64,000 bases of DNA. Origin: Ilyonectria destructans (lineage: Eukaryota > Ascomycota > Sordariomycetes > Hypocreales > Nectriaceae). The notes under the pieces are model-generated. The model did not search any database and had not been told where the DNA came from. It saw only the letters and a program-made list of their open reading frames with translations. Below are positions 1-12,008 of this stretch, piece after piece. The stretch spans positions 682,001 through 746,000 of the forward strand of contig JAHEWK010000017.1 of NCBI GenBank assembly GCA_020740775.1, given 5' to 3'. The position numbers and the translations under genes were made by a program. Position 1 is the stretch's first letter. The number at the start of each line of letters is the position of its first letter.

Positions 1-40
1 CCTCTGTTAAGCATGACATGCTCACCACCAACTAACATAG

Positions 41-1340
41 AGGACCCGGGGCGAGCTCCATGCTCGGCGCATTTTTCGAGATTGGGCCTTGCGCTGTGAC
101 GGAGGATGGCGAAGATACCGAGAGGAACGATCTGAGTTGGACCAACTTTGCAAACATGTTGTTCATCGAGTAAGGGCATGCCCCGTTATTGTGATGCCAA
201 ACGACCGCTAACATGACGTTGCACTAGTCAACCCATCGGCGCTGGGTTTTCAGAGACCGCTGATCCTAGCCTCTGGGCTGCAAACTTGGTCGAGGCAGGC
301 ATTGACTTTGACAAATTCCTTGATATGTTCCTTGATGACCTATTTCCGACTCTTCGGGACCGCGCTATTCATATTGCCGGCGAGTCGTTCGGTGGAAAAT
401 ACGTCCCTATCTACACGTCCATGACACGACACAAGATCGACTCCATTATCCTCGTCAATGCCCTTGTCAACATGCCTCAAACTGTATTGGGCAAGTATGA
501 GCACTTCTGTGTTCCATTTCCTACGGCGAGCGAAGAAGGTTCTCAACATCGCTTCAACGCCAGTTCGTGCAACCTCATGGAAGAAGGATACTCGCAATGC
601 GACAAGTTCAGTCGCATGTGTGACTTAACTTATGACGCAGATACTTGCTTCACCGCGTTTGAAAAGTGCCTACCGTTAGAAGAGGTGTTTCAGCGTGAAG
701 TCTCGCCCGGAGGACGCCACCCCTACGATGATAGACTGATTTGCGAAGAGCCCCCAATGTGCGGCAAACTTGGTGAGCTTCCTTTCAATTCGGTCTTCAA
801 GCATCACACTAATCAAATTACAGGTATGGAGCCTGTCAGCAAATATCTCAACAAAGACGCAGTTCAAAACGCCCTTGGATTTAAGGAAAAGTTCGACTTT
901 CGTCCTGTAAATATGCATCTCAACGCACAGTGGTCCACTCAGCCGGATACTTGGGTGCCCAGCACTCGAGAGATTGCGGAAATCTTAGACTCCAAGCACA
1001 CCAAAGTGTTGGTGTTGAATGGGAATAATGATATTGTTGTGTAAGTCCTGACACGACATCGCTACCGCACCTGAACTGCGGGAGGCTGACAGCTTTTAGG
1101 AACACTGAAGGAGTCATCAAGACTTATGATGCGATGTTGTGGAGTGGGCATGCTGGATTCCAAGCCGAGGTGTTCAAGCCATGGCACTATCAGGATACCA
1201 ATGGTGAGAGTGTTACTGGAGGTGCCTTCAAGACCAAAGGCAACCTGTCGATGGTTACCGTTGATGAAGCTGGCCATATGAGCCCTCGTGATCAACCAAA
1301 GGCGGTGCTTGAAGTAGTGAAGAAGTGGACTGAGAACTGA
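41..1340 (+). CDS. S10 serine carboxypeptidase, 5' end cut off by the window
   Basis: Serine carboxypeptidase (peptidase family S10), which removes C-terminal residues from peptides in the vacuole or outside the cell. The substrate-loop motif GPGASSM is encoded at 42-62, QPIGAGFS follows the next splice, the nucleophile lies in GESFGG, the catalytic Asp in NGNNDIVV and the catalytic His in DEAGHMSP. Inferred exons are 41-169, 228-772, 824-1040 and 1100-1340, with an intron ending at 40 that splits the first Gly codon of GGPG. The intron at 773-823 is 51 bases and has no stop, so it could be mistaken for coding sequence; removing it gives LGMEPVSKYLN, as expected for the family. The start codon and signal peptide lie left of position 1. 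A second S10 gene follows on the same strand, and both have an intron at the same phase inside the Asp codon before QP. Confidence 0.9.
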
Positions 1341-1948
1341 GGGATTAGAGCTTTGGTTCATGTGCCAGCCGAAATTTGAGACCATTCGCGGCGCTTGATG
1401 TAATTGTGTCAATTGTACATTGGATAATTCGAATACTGCATTAATTACGTGGCTTCACTCATGCTAGCTTAGTGCCACAAATGTGTTTCTTCTGTTAAGT
1501 TGGTATTGTACTGCCATGCTAGCAATCTACAGCTACTTGTTTGGAGCCGATTACTCTTCCTTCGAACATGTTAGCTTTAGCAACGACATTTCTGCCCACA
1601 AAAACCCATGTCCAATGATAAAGAATGCCAGAGAAAGGCTCCCAGTCAAAACTAATAGATAACGACTGGGCAGGGGAAATTAGCGTGCACATGATGTGTT
1701 CACATGTAGGTGGAGTAACAACGCGTGGTTAACTTACCCAAATTCTTTCCTAATCTGGCAATCGAGAGCCATCCCGACTTACAACACCCTCAAATTGCGG
1801 GCGTCGAAGTGATAACCTAGGAACGAAAGGCCACCAACCTCACGACTAACTGCAGTTATCTTTCTTAGAATTGTTAGCACTGCCCGAGAGTCTAATCGCT
1901 GCAAGAATCCCCCGATTTCCCCAAATCTCTCAGCTATCATTTGTCGCC
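1341..1948. other. intergenic, tandem carboxypeptidase spacer
   Basis: This 608-base spacer holds the 3' end of the first S10 gene and the promoter of the second. I see no further gene or clear motif. Confidence 0.6.
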
Positions 1949-3517
1949 ATGGTGCGCCCCTGGTATTGTGTACTTGCAAGCGCCGCTTCCGTATTTGGAT
2001 ATGGTACATTTCGACTCCAAGATGCGCCCCAGAGTGTCTGCGCATCTGAAGATAGCGGCAAGGTTGGCTACTTTGACTTTGGTAGGGCGAGAGGCAGACA
2101 CTTGCAGTAGGACTAAGCTAATCGCAATTAGATGATAACTCCAAGCACCTATTTTTCTGGCTGGCAGAAAGTCGTGATAGTCCGTCTACCGATCCGGTCA
2201 TCCTTTGGATGAACGGTGGCCCAGGGGCCTCATCGGTAGCGTTCGGCCTCTTTGGAGAACTTGGCCCTTGCCTGATCGATGGGTCAAACGCAACAAAGCG
2301 GAACCCGTATGCTTGGAACAACCACGCGAACCTGATCTTTGTGGAGTGAGCCTACCAATTTCTCTATCTATTCAGCCTTGGTGTCTTTTGTCACTATTTT
2401 TGTTTCTGGTTTATCTAGTGGGATTGAGCTGACTCTTGTGGCGTAGCCAACCCGTCAATGTTGGCTTTTCCTATGCAGACGACCCGGTGAAAAATCTCGA
2501 TGATGCCATGACGGACATGTATGCGTTTCTGACAAACTTCATGGAAGAGTTTCCACAGTATGCACGTCAAGACTTCTACATCATGGGTGAATCGTACGCT
2601 GGGTCTTGGGTTCCTGCGCTTGCCAAGAGGATCCATCAGCGGCAGTCGTCACCGATGGCACGGCTGATTTCGTCTACCTCAAATGTCTCAGAGATTCGAA
2701 TCAACCTCAAAGGAATTGGTCTAGGGAATGCACAGTTGTCTCAGAATTTGCAGTGGGCGGGCTTCTACCCCACGGGCTGTCTTGGCGACTCGCCCATCTT
2801 CAACAAGACTACATGTGCGATCATCGAATCTCACATGCCCCAGTGTGAAAACATGCTGCGGGTGTGTGCAGAATTGAAAGAGAACAAAGATTTATGCGGC
2901 AAAGTGCTCGATTACTGCCGAGACAAGAGCGTTGCATTCATCCACGCAGAACATCTCAATCCCTATGACTTTCGCCAGCGCTGCGAGAACGGTGGCTTGT
3001 GTTCCAACATTGCTGAGTGGATTGACCAATACCTAAGCTCTTCTAGCGCAAAGCAGGACCTTGGAGTACCCAAAGATGTCAAGTTCAACATCGTTGATGC
3101 AGAATTGTTCCAAAACTTCGTCGATTCTGGTGATATGGAGGCGGACTCCATCACATGGGCTGAGGAGCTACTGGACCAAGTAAGAGATCCTCTAATTGCA
3201 GATTTGTACTACATTATACTAATGGATTACAGAATTACAGAGTTCTTGTGTATGTAGGGAACAAGGACTGGTATTGCAATGCTGCGGGTGAGAAGAACCT
3301 CGTACACAACATGCGCTGGAATCATCAACCGGCATTCCAAGCCCGTGATTTTCAGCCGTTCACAATGGATAAGCGGGAGATAGGGACATTCAAACAGGCT
3401 GAAGGGTTGAGCTTTGTGGAGGTCTATGACGCTGGACACATGGTTCCTTCTGATAAGCCGGAGGAGGCGCTGTTCTTGATTGAGTCTTGGATACATGATA
3501 GACTGAGATCGACTTAG
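1949..3517 (+). CDS. S10 serine carboxypeptidase, secreted/vacuolar
   Basis: Complete S10 carboxypeptidase of 454 residues. Inferred exons are 1949-2081, 2132-2345, 2447-3179 and 3233-3517, which sum exactly to 455 codons with the stop. The N terminus [19 protein letters not shown] reads as a signal peptide. Family motifs in order are [31 protein letters not shown], nucleophile Ser165 in GESYAG, Asp372 in GNKDWYCN and His429 in DAGHMVPSD. The length matches fungal S10 enzymes. It is the tandem neighbour of another S10 gene, with an intron at the same place and phase in the D-QP codon, pointing to an old duplication. An OPT peptide transporter gene starts 430 bases downstream on the same strand, consistent with use of external peptides. 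The ATG at 1949 was chosen because it gives a signal peptide. Confidence 0.92.
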
Positions 3518-3946
3518 AGGAGACTGCAGAATCGTATGATTGAGATTGCATCTGCCACATGACCCGGATACTTGTTGCAGTCGCTAAGGAGGTTGCACAT
3601 CAACTGTGCCAAGTTATTACCTGTTCTGGCAACATTTAACCTGATAAGAAGTCGTGCAGCTAGGTGCGCAAGCGCTCTCTTACCCCGCATTTTAGGGGCC
3701 AACTTATCTCCATAGTAGATCATTAGCGTTGTTGCTGATAGGGCGGTATCGTGGTGGCTTTTACTGGTGTCTTTTATCTCGGCCGCTGATAAGACCTGGA
3801 GCGCCCAGAATTATAAGTAGAGCAACCAGCCGGCATCATGAGCTCTCAATTATCACTTTTCTTGCAAAATCATATCGCAGTGCGATAAGTGCTCGGAAAG
3901 GATAACAGTTTGTTCTCACTCTGGCTCGATTATTGATTTACAAACA
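3518..3946. other. intergenic, OPT promoter region
   Basis: This 429-base spacer contains a TATA-like box at 3811-3817. Nothing else is recognised. Confidence 0.6.
3811..3817 (+). promoter_or_regulatory. TATA-like box of the OPT transporter gene
   Basis: TTATAAG lies about 130 bases before the ATG at 3947, a usual distance for a fungal gene with a 5' leader. Confidence 0.4.
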
Positions 3947-6289
3947 ATGGAGCTTCAGAGCCGTGAGGAGGCTCCGAAAAAGGACATCAAGAGTGCAATT
4001 TCACCTCTCGAACGACAAGAGACAGCTAGGTCTGACTCTAAGAGTATTGCCCTCGGAGAAGTCGAAATCGAAGACCCATTCCAGCCACTCTCGGGCGTAG
4101 CTCCCTACGATGGCCGACAAATCTTCACTGTTCGGGCTGTTGTGACTGGTGCTGTGCTCGGGACCTTGATCGCCTGCTCAAACATGTACCTGGGTAAACT
4201 ATATCCGGCCCTTCTCTAAGCGTATTGTAGGCTAACAACATTGAATCAGGCCTGAAGAGTGGAATAGGTGCCGACGCAACACTATTCTCTGCCATTTTTG
4301 GCTTTGCCGTATTGAAGTTCTTAGAGAAGTCGCATGTAAGTCTGAATCCCTCTGCCGTTACAAAGAGCCTTGCCTAAATTGTCTACCTACACTTAGGTGC
4401 CCTTCCTGTCCGGTTACTTTGGACCCCACGAAAACAACATCATCCAGGCCACAGCCCTAGGCGCCATCGGCATAGGATTCATGTTTATCAGCGGAATTCC
4501 AGCCATGTACCAGCTGAACCTGCTCGGTTCCAACCCAAAGTCTGACTATGGAAAACTAGTTTGCTTCGCAGCCGTCTCTGGACTTTGGGGCCTAGGCTTT
4601 ACCGTGCCCTTTCGGAAAATGTTTATCCTACGACTGGCACGACAGCTTAGTCTGTATTTTCCTATGGGATCGGCGTCCGCCATCACTATTCGAGCGCTGC
4701 ACTCCGGGACAGACGGAACTACTCAAGCCAAAGACAACGTCAGGGGAATCACCATCACTTTCTGTATCTCGTGTGTTTGGTCAGTTGCTACGTCCTACGC
4801 GCCTGGCATTCTTTACGTCTGGAATCCCTTCTGGTGGATCTACAAATGGGGCGGGCATTCGATCATCGCTGCCGTCAACTGGGGGTGGCTCTCGTGGTCC
4901 TGGTCCCCGTCGATGATCGGAATGGGCATGTTGATTGATCTCAACGCTTCCATGTCTTACTTGTTTGGTACAGTCTTGGCCTGGGGTATCATCGGTCCCA
5001 TCCTCGTTGCTACAGGAGCCGCAGGAGGACTTGCCTACAGCGAGGTTTACCCAGACCTGGTTACTTATAACGCCTTTGATCCGACTCATTTTGTGGACTT
5101 GCCTTCGCCCCGATACTGGGTATTGTGGCCAGCAGTCTTCATGATGCTTGCTGTATCTCTTACAGGCATTGCACTGGAGGGGAAGAACTTGGCTCGCCTT
5201 GTTCAATACGGAGGTCGCCGTATAAAGCAGGGAGTGACGAGGACCAAGAAGAGTGATACTAATGACGAGCCGGGTGCCCTTCCAACCAATTCTCATCCCA
5301 AATCAGAAACCACTGCAGACGATTTCGCTGCTATACCTGACCCAGTCCCCGAGGATCAACAAGTGCGATGGTGGGAGTGGTCTTCCGTGGCTGGAGTCTC
5401 CTTCATCATCTCCCTGGTCGCATTCAAATACTTGTTCAGCTTTGCTCCTGGAATGAACATCTTGAGCTTAGTTCTTGGCTTCCTCTGGTCATTTGTCGTC
5501 ATCCAGGTATACGGAGCCTCTGGAACTACCCCTATTGCGGTCGTCTCGAAGGGATCTCAGTTCATCACGGGCGCCATTTTGCGCGACCAAATCCCAACAA
5601 CGGGCTATAATCAAGCAGCACGAGTCAACCTCTTGGGCGCAACTCTTTCATCTGCGGCTGGCCAGCAAGCTGCCGAGCTCGTGCAGGATTTCCGTACCGG
5701 CTTCCTCCTTGGGACCCCGGCTCGCCAGCAATGGTATGCACAGGTCGCTGGCACGCTTGTCGCCGTGATTGTCTCGCCGGCCCTGTTCATGTTGTTCGTG
5801 AACGCATATCCTTGCATTATCGATTCTACCGCGACGTCCTGTCAGTTTGCCACGCCAGCGGTCACATCCTGGCGAATTGTGACCATAGCAATTCTTTCAG
5901 AAAAGTTCCCGATATCCCGCTCAAGTTGGATATTTTCCGTCATATTCTCTCTAATCGGTGCCGCGAGCGTTGTTTTGAAACGCTGGCTCGTCCGCCATGC
6001 TAAACTGAGCAGCTGGGCCAAGTTCGTTCCTAACATGGCTCTTGTTGGACTCGCCATGACTATTCCTGGTTCCACCACCACCGTCACAGTGGCCATAGGA
6101 ACTGTTGTGGCTCACTTCTGGAAGAAATGGTCACCAGTATCCCATGCGAGGTATTTCTATCCTGTAGCTGCAGGAGGGATTGCTGGAGAAGGTATTGGTT
6201 ATGTTATCTTATGTGTGCTTCAGATCGCCCAAGTTGGCGGCCCTGTGAAGTATGGGACTACTTTGGGTTGTGTTGGCGAGTCATGCTGA
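3947..6289 (+). CDS. OPT-family oligopeptide transporter
   Basis: Membrane transporter of the oligopeptide transporter (OPT) superfamily, which imports small peptides or peptide-like metal chelates by proton symport. Exons are 3947-4193, 4250-4335 and 4397-6289, giving 741 residues. A hydrophilic cytosolic N terminus of about 60 residues precedes the first membrane segment (VRAVVTGAVLGTLIACSNMY). The motifs NMYLGLKSG, GPHENNIIQ and SGIPAMYQL are typical of the fungal OPT/YSL-like branch, and many hydrophobic segments follow. A charged loop rich in Lys, Asp and Pro at about residues 385-440 splits the protein into two halves. It lies directly downstream of two secreted carboxypeptidases on the same strand, so peptide uptake is the likely role. 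The exact substrate cannot be read from the sequence. Confidence 0.9.
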
Positions 6290-6481
6290 GATACTAGAAA
6301 CAGTTGAGTGGTCTGAAAGGCTGTGTTCATAGATATTCAATGCCATACTCTACGCGTCTGCCTTTTAACCCGAATTGTACTTTCACGGTTGATGTTGAAG
6401 TTATGGTTAGTGGTATCGACAAGTACTCATCGATTGTAGTTTAATTTGATCCTCAAATTTCAATCAGTTCTATTTCTAGCG

Positions 6482-8484
6482 TTACAATTTCTCTTTCTTC
6501 GCACTCCGCGCTTGCTTCTCTCTATCTCTCAATAGTCGCCGTAAGATCTTACCCGTCGCACTCTTTGGAATCGAGTCAACAAACTCAACCCCGCCCTTCA
6601 GCCACTTATGCCTCGCCTTATGATTCTCTACATACTTGCAGATATCCTCGACTGCGTTAGTATCCGCTTTGCTCCTGGCTTCTTCCGACTTGACTACAAA
6701 TGCCTTCGGGACTTCACCAGAACTTTCATGAGGAACTTGGATAACCGCACAATCAGCAACATATGGGTGCGTCAACAAGTGCGCTTCCAACTCCGCGGGA
6801 GCAACTTGGTGACCCTGTGCGCTTTGTTAGTTTTCCGGACATGATTGAAACAGAAATAAGACAGTGCTGACCTTAACTTTGATCAACTCTTTGATGCGGT
6901 CGACGATAAAGAAATGCTCGTTCCCCGCGGGTGATTTTCGTACCACCACCTCGTCGCCAGTTCGTATCCAGCGGCCATCGTCGTGCCACACAAATGTCTC
7001 GGCCGTGGCCTTTTCGCTGTTGAGATATCCCAGGACCACGGATGGACTTTGTACAAACAACTCGCCGGGAACATCATAGTCGGTAACCTCATTGCCCTGA
7101 GAGTCGATGATTTTGGCTTTCGTACCTGGAACCAAAGAGCCTGTTGACCCTATAAGGATGTCCAGCTCGCTGGTTGTTGTGACGACTGTCGCCGTTTCGG
7201 TGAGACCTTGACCTTCGTATTAGTATACTGATCATCAAGTACATAATTGAGAATCTCACCATAACCCTGGCCAATGTGCCATTTCGGGTACATCGCCATA
7301 AGATCTTCTGCAGTTTCGCGACCCAGTGGTGCTGCTCCCGTGTAGACAAAGCGCACGCTGCTAAGGTCGTACTTTCGACACTTGTCCTGGTTTTTCAACA
7401 TCTGAATCAAAATCGGGGGCACGACGTTCAGTTGTTGAATCTTGAACTGGGCAACGGCAGCCAGACACCTTTCAAGCTCAAACCGTGGCTGTACGATAAC
7501 CTCATCTCCGCGAAAGGCGCTCACATGGGTAATCAAGACAAGGCCGTATATGTGACTAAAGGGCAGCAGGCCAAGGATCACCTGTGTTTCAACACCCTGC
7601 GCCTTTCGTGGAATTGACTCAAAAGTTCTCTTTTGGAGAATATTGGCAATGACATTGCGGTGGGAGATCATGACAGCTTTCTAATCATTTGTAAGTGAAG
7701 TTCAAAGCCCTCGCCGCTCATATCATATCGGACTTACCGGCAGTCCAGAAGTTCCACTGGAATAGCACAGAAATGCTACTTGACGACTGCCTTGGCCTTG
7801 AGACCATTTCAGAGGTGGTAATTTAGGCAAACCCCGGCCGTCATGTATTAGGCCGTCCACCGTCTTGAATGGCAGCGTAGCATCTGCATTCGGCATTGGG
7901 AGGATAAAGATATAATCTCGCGGAATTCCAGCTGCATCAGCAGCCTTGAGAGCTACTGGTAATAGCGGCACACAGGTGAATAGTGCCTTGGCATCTGAAT
8001 AGCGGAGCTGATGCTCAAGCTCCGAGGCCGAGTACACGGCACTGGCGGGTGTGACGATGCCATTGAGCCGGTGAATCGCATGTGTGACGGAAATATAGTC
8101 AATCTTGAAGCTAGTATCAGTTATCTCAATATCGCCACTTCTGTGGGGTGGTCATACCGTATTCAAAGAGAATATTGCAACAACCCTGTCCCACTCCGAG
8201 CCGTCGTAAGGGTCGAAGCCTAGCGCTTGCCCTATCCCGCGAGCGAGGCAGTGTTCTCTCTCAATCACCTCAGCGGCACTGTACGTCTTGCCTGTGAGAC
8301 CACAGGTATAGGGATTTCGAGATTTGGCGATGGGATACCGGCCGTACGTTTCGTTGCTCATAAACTCAGCGATGGTGATGGAGTCCGGCGGATCTGTGAT
8401 GGGGGTTAAAATCCAGCTCGATCGAGTGGTAGGTTACGAACCTATGGGCAACTGAGGAACCCATGCCGGTGGTGTGAATACCAT
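6482..8484 (-). CDS. acyl-CoA synthetase, 4-coumarate:CoA ligase-like
   Basis: Adenylate-forming enzyme of the 4CL/firefly-luciferase type, which activates an aromatic or fatty carboxylic acid to its CoA thioester. Inferred exons (minus strand) are 8484-8442, 8393-8158, 8103-7738, 7680-7260, 7206-6872 and 6814-6482, giving 577 residues. The AMP-binding P-loop SSGTSGLPK (about residue 208) is split by an intron. The acceptor at 7207 restores the signature GQGYGLTET; using the acceptor nine bases earlier would insert QGL-type residues. Further motifs are RWIRTGDE, VDRIKELIKVKGHQVAPAEL and the C-terminal catalytic Lys region SATGKILRRLL. The C terminus EKL is not a canonical peroxisomal signal but resembles one. 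It shares its strand with an FAD oxidoreductase and a tannase-family esterase, so phenolic-acid activation is plausible but inferred. Confidence 0.9.
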
Positions 8485-9751
8485 GATGGCAATACTTCCT
8501 AATAAACACAGGGCCGATGTAATGCCTATTGACGTACACAAACTTTGATTAATGCGACTTCCGATGAAATTAAGACGAGATGGAATGGCAACACATCGAC
8601 ATCTTAAATTCTTTAAAAAAAACCCCGGCGGCCATTTCTTTTAGCACGCAATCAGTTATCCTTTCACTCCGCCATCTCACTTTCCCTTCTTGCCTCTAGT
8701 CGCCGAGGAGTCCGGGGTTCATCGCGCGTCAAGTCTATTTTCCCCGCACGCGAAGCTCGAAATGTACATCGGCTAGTGACCGCGGGAATTGCGCATGAGC
8801 ATGCTCCCGATTAGGACTGGCAACGGTGACATGTCAATTGTCACCGCAGTTTCACTAACCTGACAGAATTGCGTCGGCCAATTAATATCATGGCCGAATC
8901 TGCGGCTAAATCTCCGGTTGGCATTGACGCACAGCCGAGGTACGATCGCATTTTAGATGCTAAATCTCTCCTCGGAGCTGGATTTTAGTTCCAACCGGCA
9001 TTGATTGGCGATGCACCAAGACGTTGATGATAATTACAGGTTCTATTATATTAGGTAAATACATGCAACGACCTGAGCAAGAACTAGGAATATGTCAGCG
9101 AGGATTAGGACATCTCCCTGACCTATTGCTCGGTACGCTTGGCTCGAAATGGCTGTCCCAAGGCTAGAGGAAGGACACTAGAAAGCAAGCAGCATTCTCC
9201 CCATTCCGACTTTAGAATTTCCTGGCGGTACTGCTACTTAATGCACACAATGGGTTAACCACAGGGCCTTCCGAAAAAGCACAAATTCTGTGCCGCTTTG
9301 TCGTAGAGAGAGATCGGTAGTTTGGATGGAACTGGAGGAATTGCCGACAGTCCCCACTTACGCTCCTCGGTATCGCTTGGTCGACGCAGCAATAATTCGC
9401 CGGCGGTTGTATTTTACACTACACTGCTTCATGCAAGATAATTGACAACATTTATATTAATTGCTTACTTTTCTTCGTACTTGTATGCTCAATGAATTCC
9501 TGGATCGACGTGTTTGTTGTCAACGGCCTGTGGCCTCTTGCTAGGGCTGCAATTCTCTCCAGTTCGTGTTGTGCTGAGATGTACGAGCCGGTATAGCCAG
9601 GGAGGTATACTGAATTTAAATCTGAGCAATACTTTACAGGTTTGTCATTTAAAGATATTGCACATGAACCTGGAGCAGACATAAATTAGAAAGCAAACAG
9701 ATACAAACTCACGTCTCGCCGATCTTCGGCATGGAATACTGAGGCGAGAAT
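8485..9751. other. intergenic region of 1.27 kb
   Basis: Promoter of the CoA ligase and 3' region of the DAO-type gene. A GTGAGT...CTAAT...CCAG intron-like pattern at about 9666-9712 (minus strand) lies just past the DAO stop and may be a 3'-UTR intron. The 76-residue reading frame at 9452-9682 has no recognisable motif. Confidence 0.5.
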
Positions 9752-11431
9752 CTAAAGCTTTTGTAGTGGCACGCGTCGAGATTCCTCAAGTCCGCTGTAG
9801 CCTTCCTTCAAAAGAGCATCCCAATCTTCATCCTTCTGCTTCAATCTTGTATCAATGTCAAAGTAAACCCCGGGAACCCTTGGATCAACAGATTCATTAT
9901 GGGCCAACCGGACCAAAGCCTTTACGGCAAGGAATACCCTAGCCATTCCTGCTACATATTAGTCTCGATGCCGCTCTTATTGATGAAATGTAGAAACTTA
10001 CCATGGCCAGTATAGCCAGCTGCCACGAATTGACCGGTACGTCCTGGTAGTTCACCGATGAAGGGCTGGTCATCCGCCGTGAATCCCATAATGCCAGACC
10101 AAGCCACACGGGCAGATGCCTTATCGCCCCATCCTTTCATGTACTTGACGGGGAATTGAAGGAGAGCGTCGACGATCTCTGGAGTCGTGGTTGAGTCATC
10201 CGCATCACCAATAGGTCCGGCAAGCTTTCTCGGGTGCGCGAGATCACAACCGCCAAAGATAAACGGCTTTCCATCCGTGGGCCGCTGGATCATATAGTCG
10301 AAGTCACTTCCCCACTGGATGCTGCATGTATGATCTAGGGGCTGAGATGAGAACTCAGATCCGGGCTCAATAGCGACGACGTTGCCCTTGACTGGGACGA
10401 TTTTGCCGGCAAAGTCCGGAACCAATTTTGAGATGTAAGCATTTGTAGCGTGGAAAACCCTATCACACGTGATGCGGCCGTTGTTTGTTTTGATATGCCA
10501 TTTACCATTCGGTGCTGGGGAGATTTCTACTGCTGGTGTGTTGGTGAAGAGCTGAAGCCCATCAGAGATGGCTCTTTCGATGAGGCCAACGGCCAGCTTG
10601 TAAGGCCAGAGGCTACATGCCGGGTACGACACTGCACCAAGGACTCCTTTGAAACGGAATTTCTGCAAATCGCCGTTGGGTCAGCAAATCGTCTTCTTCC
10701 ACGGTCTGCTGAGCACTCACCTGCTCTGACTGGGCCTGGTCATACACAGCGATCTCGCTCAAATCTCCACCAGCTTCGCGGTATAGTTTCAACGAGTGAT
10801 GTGCGTCTTCCCAGGCCTTTTTGTCCATGAACACATCCACTGCGTGGGTCTTGACGAGATCGACCGTGTTATCGAGCCCTTGGTCAATGATAAACTGGGC
10901 TGATTCCTTCATGTTTTCGAGCTCATAGCGGCACAACATCTTGGCCATTTCAGAACCATGCCGTTTTTGGAAGGTAGCAAAGTTCTTGTAGCAATCTGGC
11001 TTGATATGGCCGCCTGAATTTAATATCCAACATCAGCGTGCCGTTTCGTCAACGATAGAAGACGAAGCATCTGGAGGCAGAGTGCCATCGCATTCACGTA
11101 CCATTGCGACCAGTAGCCCCGCTAGTAACACTTCGGGCTTCAAGCATCACAACACGCTTCCCTTTCGCATTCGGGCTCCTTGAAAATAGCTGCTGCGCTA
11201 TTAGAGCCCCGGTGATACCAGATCCAATGATAACGGTGTCTGCATGCGACGGAAGTTCCCCGACGCTGCTCCTAAGGTGTCAGAGTTGCTTCATTTCAAG
11301 ACTCAATCCGCCCGAAGGCGAACTTGTGTGGCTCACGAGCAGAAGTTTTCGAGCACTGGATGAGGCTGACTCAACCAGTACGACGAGGTGGGGTTGGAGA
11401 CGGGGAGCGGGGCTGGCTGATAAGAGCTCAT
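9752..11431 (-). CDS. FAD-dependent oxidoreductase (DAO family)
   Basis: Flavin oxidase/dehydrogenase of the D-amino-acid-oxidase (DAO) fold, acting on an amine or amino-acid-like substrate that I cannot specify. Exons (minus) are 11431-11337, 11271-11102, 11013-10721, 10662-10002 and 9948-9752, giving 471 residues. The dinucleotide-binding motif is VIIGSGITGALIAQQL (Gly48, Gly50, Gly53), followed by LEA and SGATGRNGGHIKPD, a hallmark of this fungal subfamily. The C-terminal half shows GIMGFTADDQPFIGELP and the GYTGHGMARVFLAVKAL flavin-contacting segment, split by an intron. There is no signal peptide, so it is probably cytosolic or peroxisomal. It ends in QKL, close to but not a canonical peroxisomal signal. 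The ATG at 11431 was chosen because the first exon then joins in frame to SSSVGELPSHADTV. Confidence 0.88.
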
Positions 11432-12008
11432 TTTGTGTATCGCGTCGAGGATAGTGGATTATTGTATGAAATCTTGTGGCTGAGCCGTATAAACAACCGG
11501 GGAGATGGTCAAGGCAAGAAAAGGAGGTTGCATCGGTTGTGATGTGCGAGTGCGAGATATCGTCAACGGCGGAACCCACGGAGGTGTGAGGGTAGTCGGC
11601 ACTAGCGAATTGACTACGCAAGGGCGGGGTGAATGAAATCAGGTCGGATGGGGATCCACTGATACACAGTAGCAGAAGCCGATCGCTGAAGGAAAATTCA
11701 CTCTCGTGAGGATTTTCTGGAGAACACTCGGGGTTCAGACACGATATCTAAGATAGCTATAGGTGTCGGCGACAAATTTTCACCGCTGGTTACAGGTAGA
11801 TATGAACACAATACTTCCAGTGTTCGAATGGCCTCACAACCTCTTATCACTTCTTATCTACACTCTCTCACTTATCTTAGTTGGCGGGTTGTTTGACAAG
11901 CTCATAACGATAATGCCAATATGAGTAGGCATGGATCACTTGGTGTCCCATAAGCTTTTAGTTGAGTCTCAGACATTGTCTCTTTCTAATCCTACTTTAC
12001 TTGACATC
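11432..12008. other. intergenic, DAO promoter and tannase 3' region
   Basis: 577 bases. Reading frames here overlap the first DAO exon in another frame or lack motifs. No gene is seen. Confidence 0.55.

Noticed and set aside
9452..9682. 76-residue minus-strand reading frame downstream of the DAO gene
   Set aside because: No start context, no motif, and it overlaps an intron-like pattern that fits a 3'-UTR better than a separate gene.
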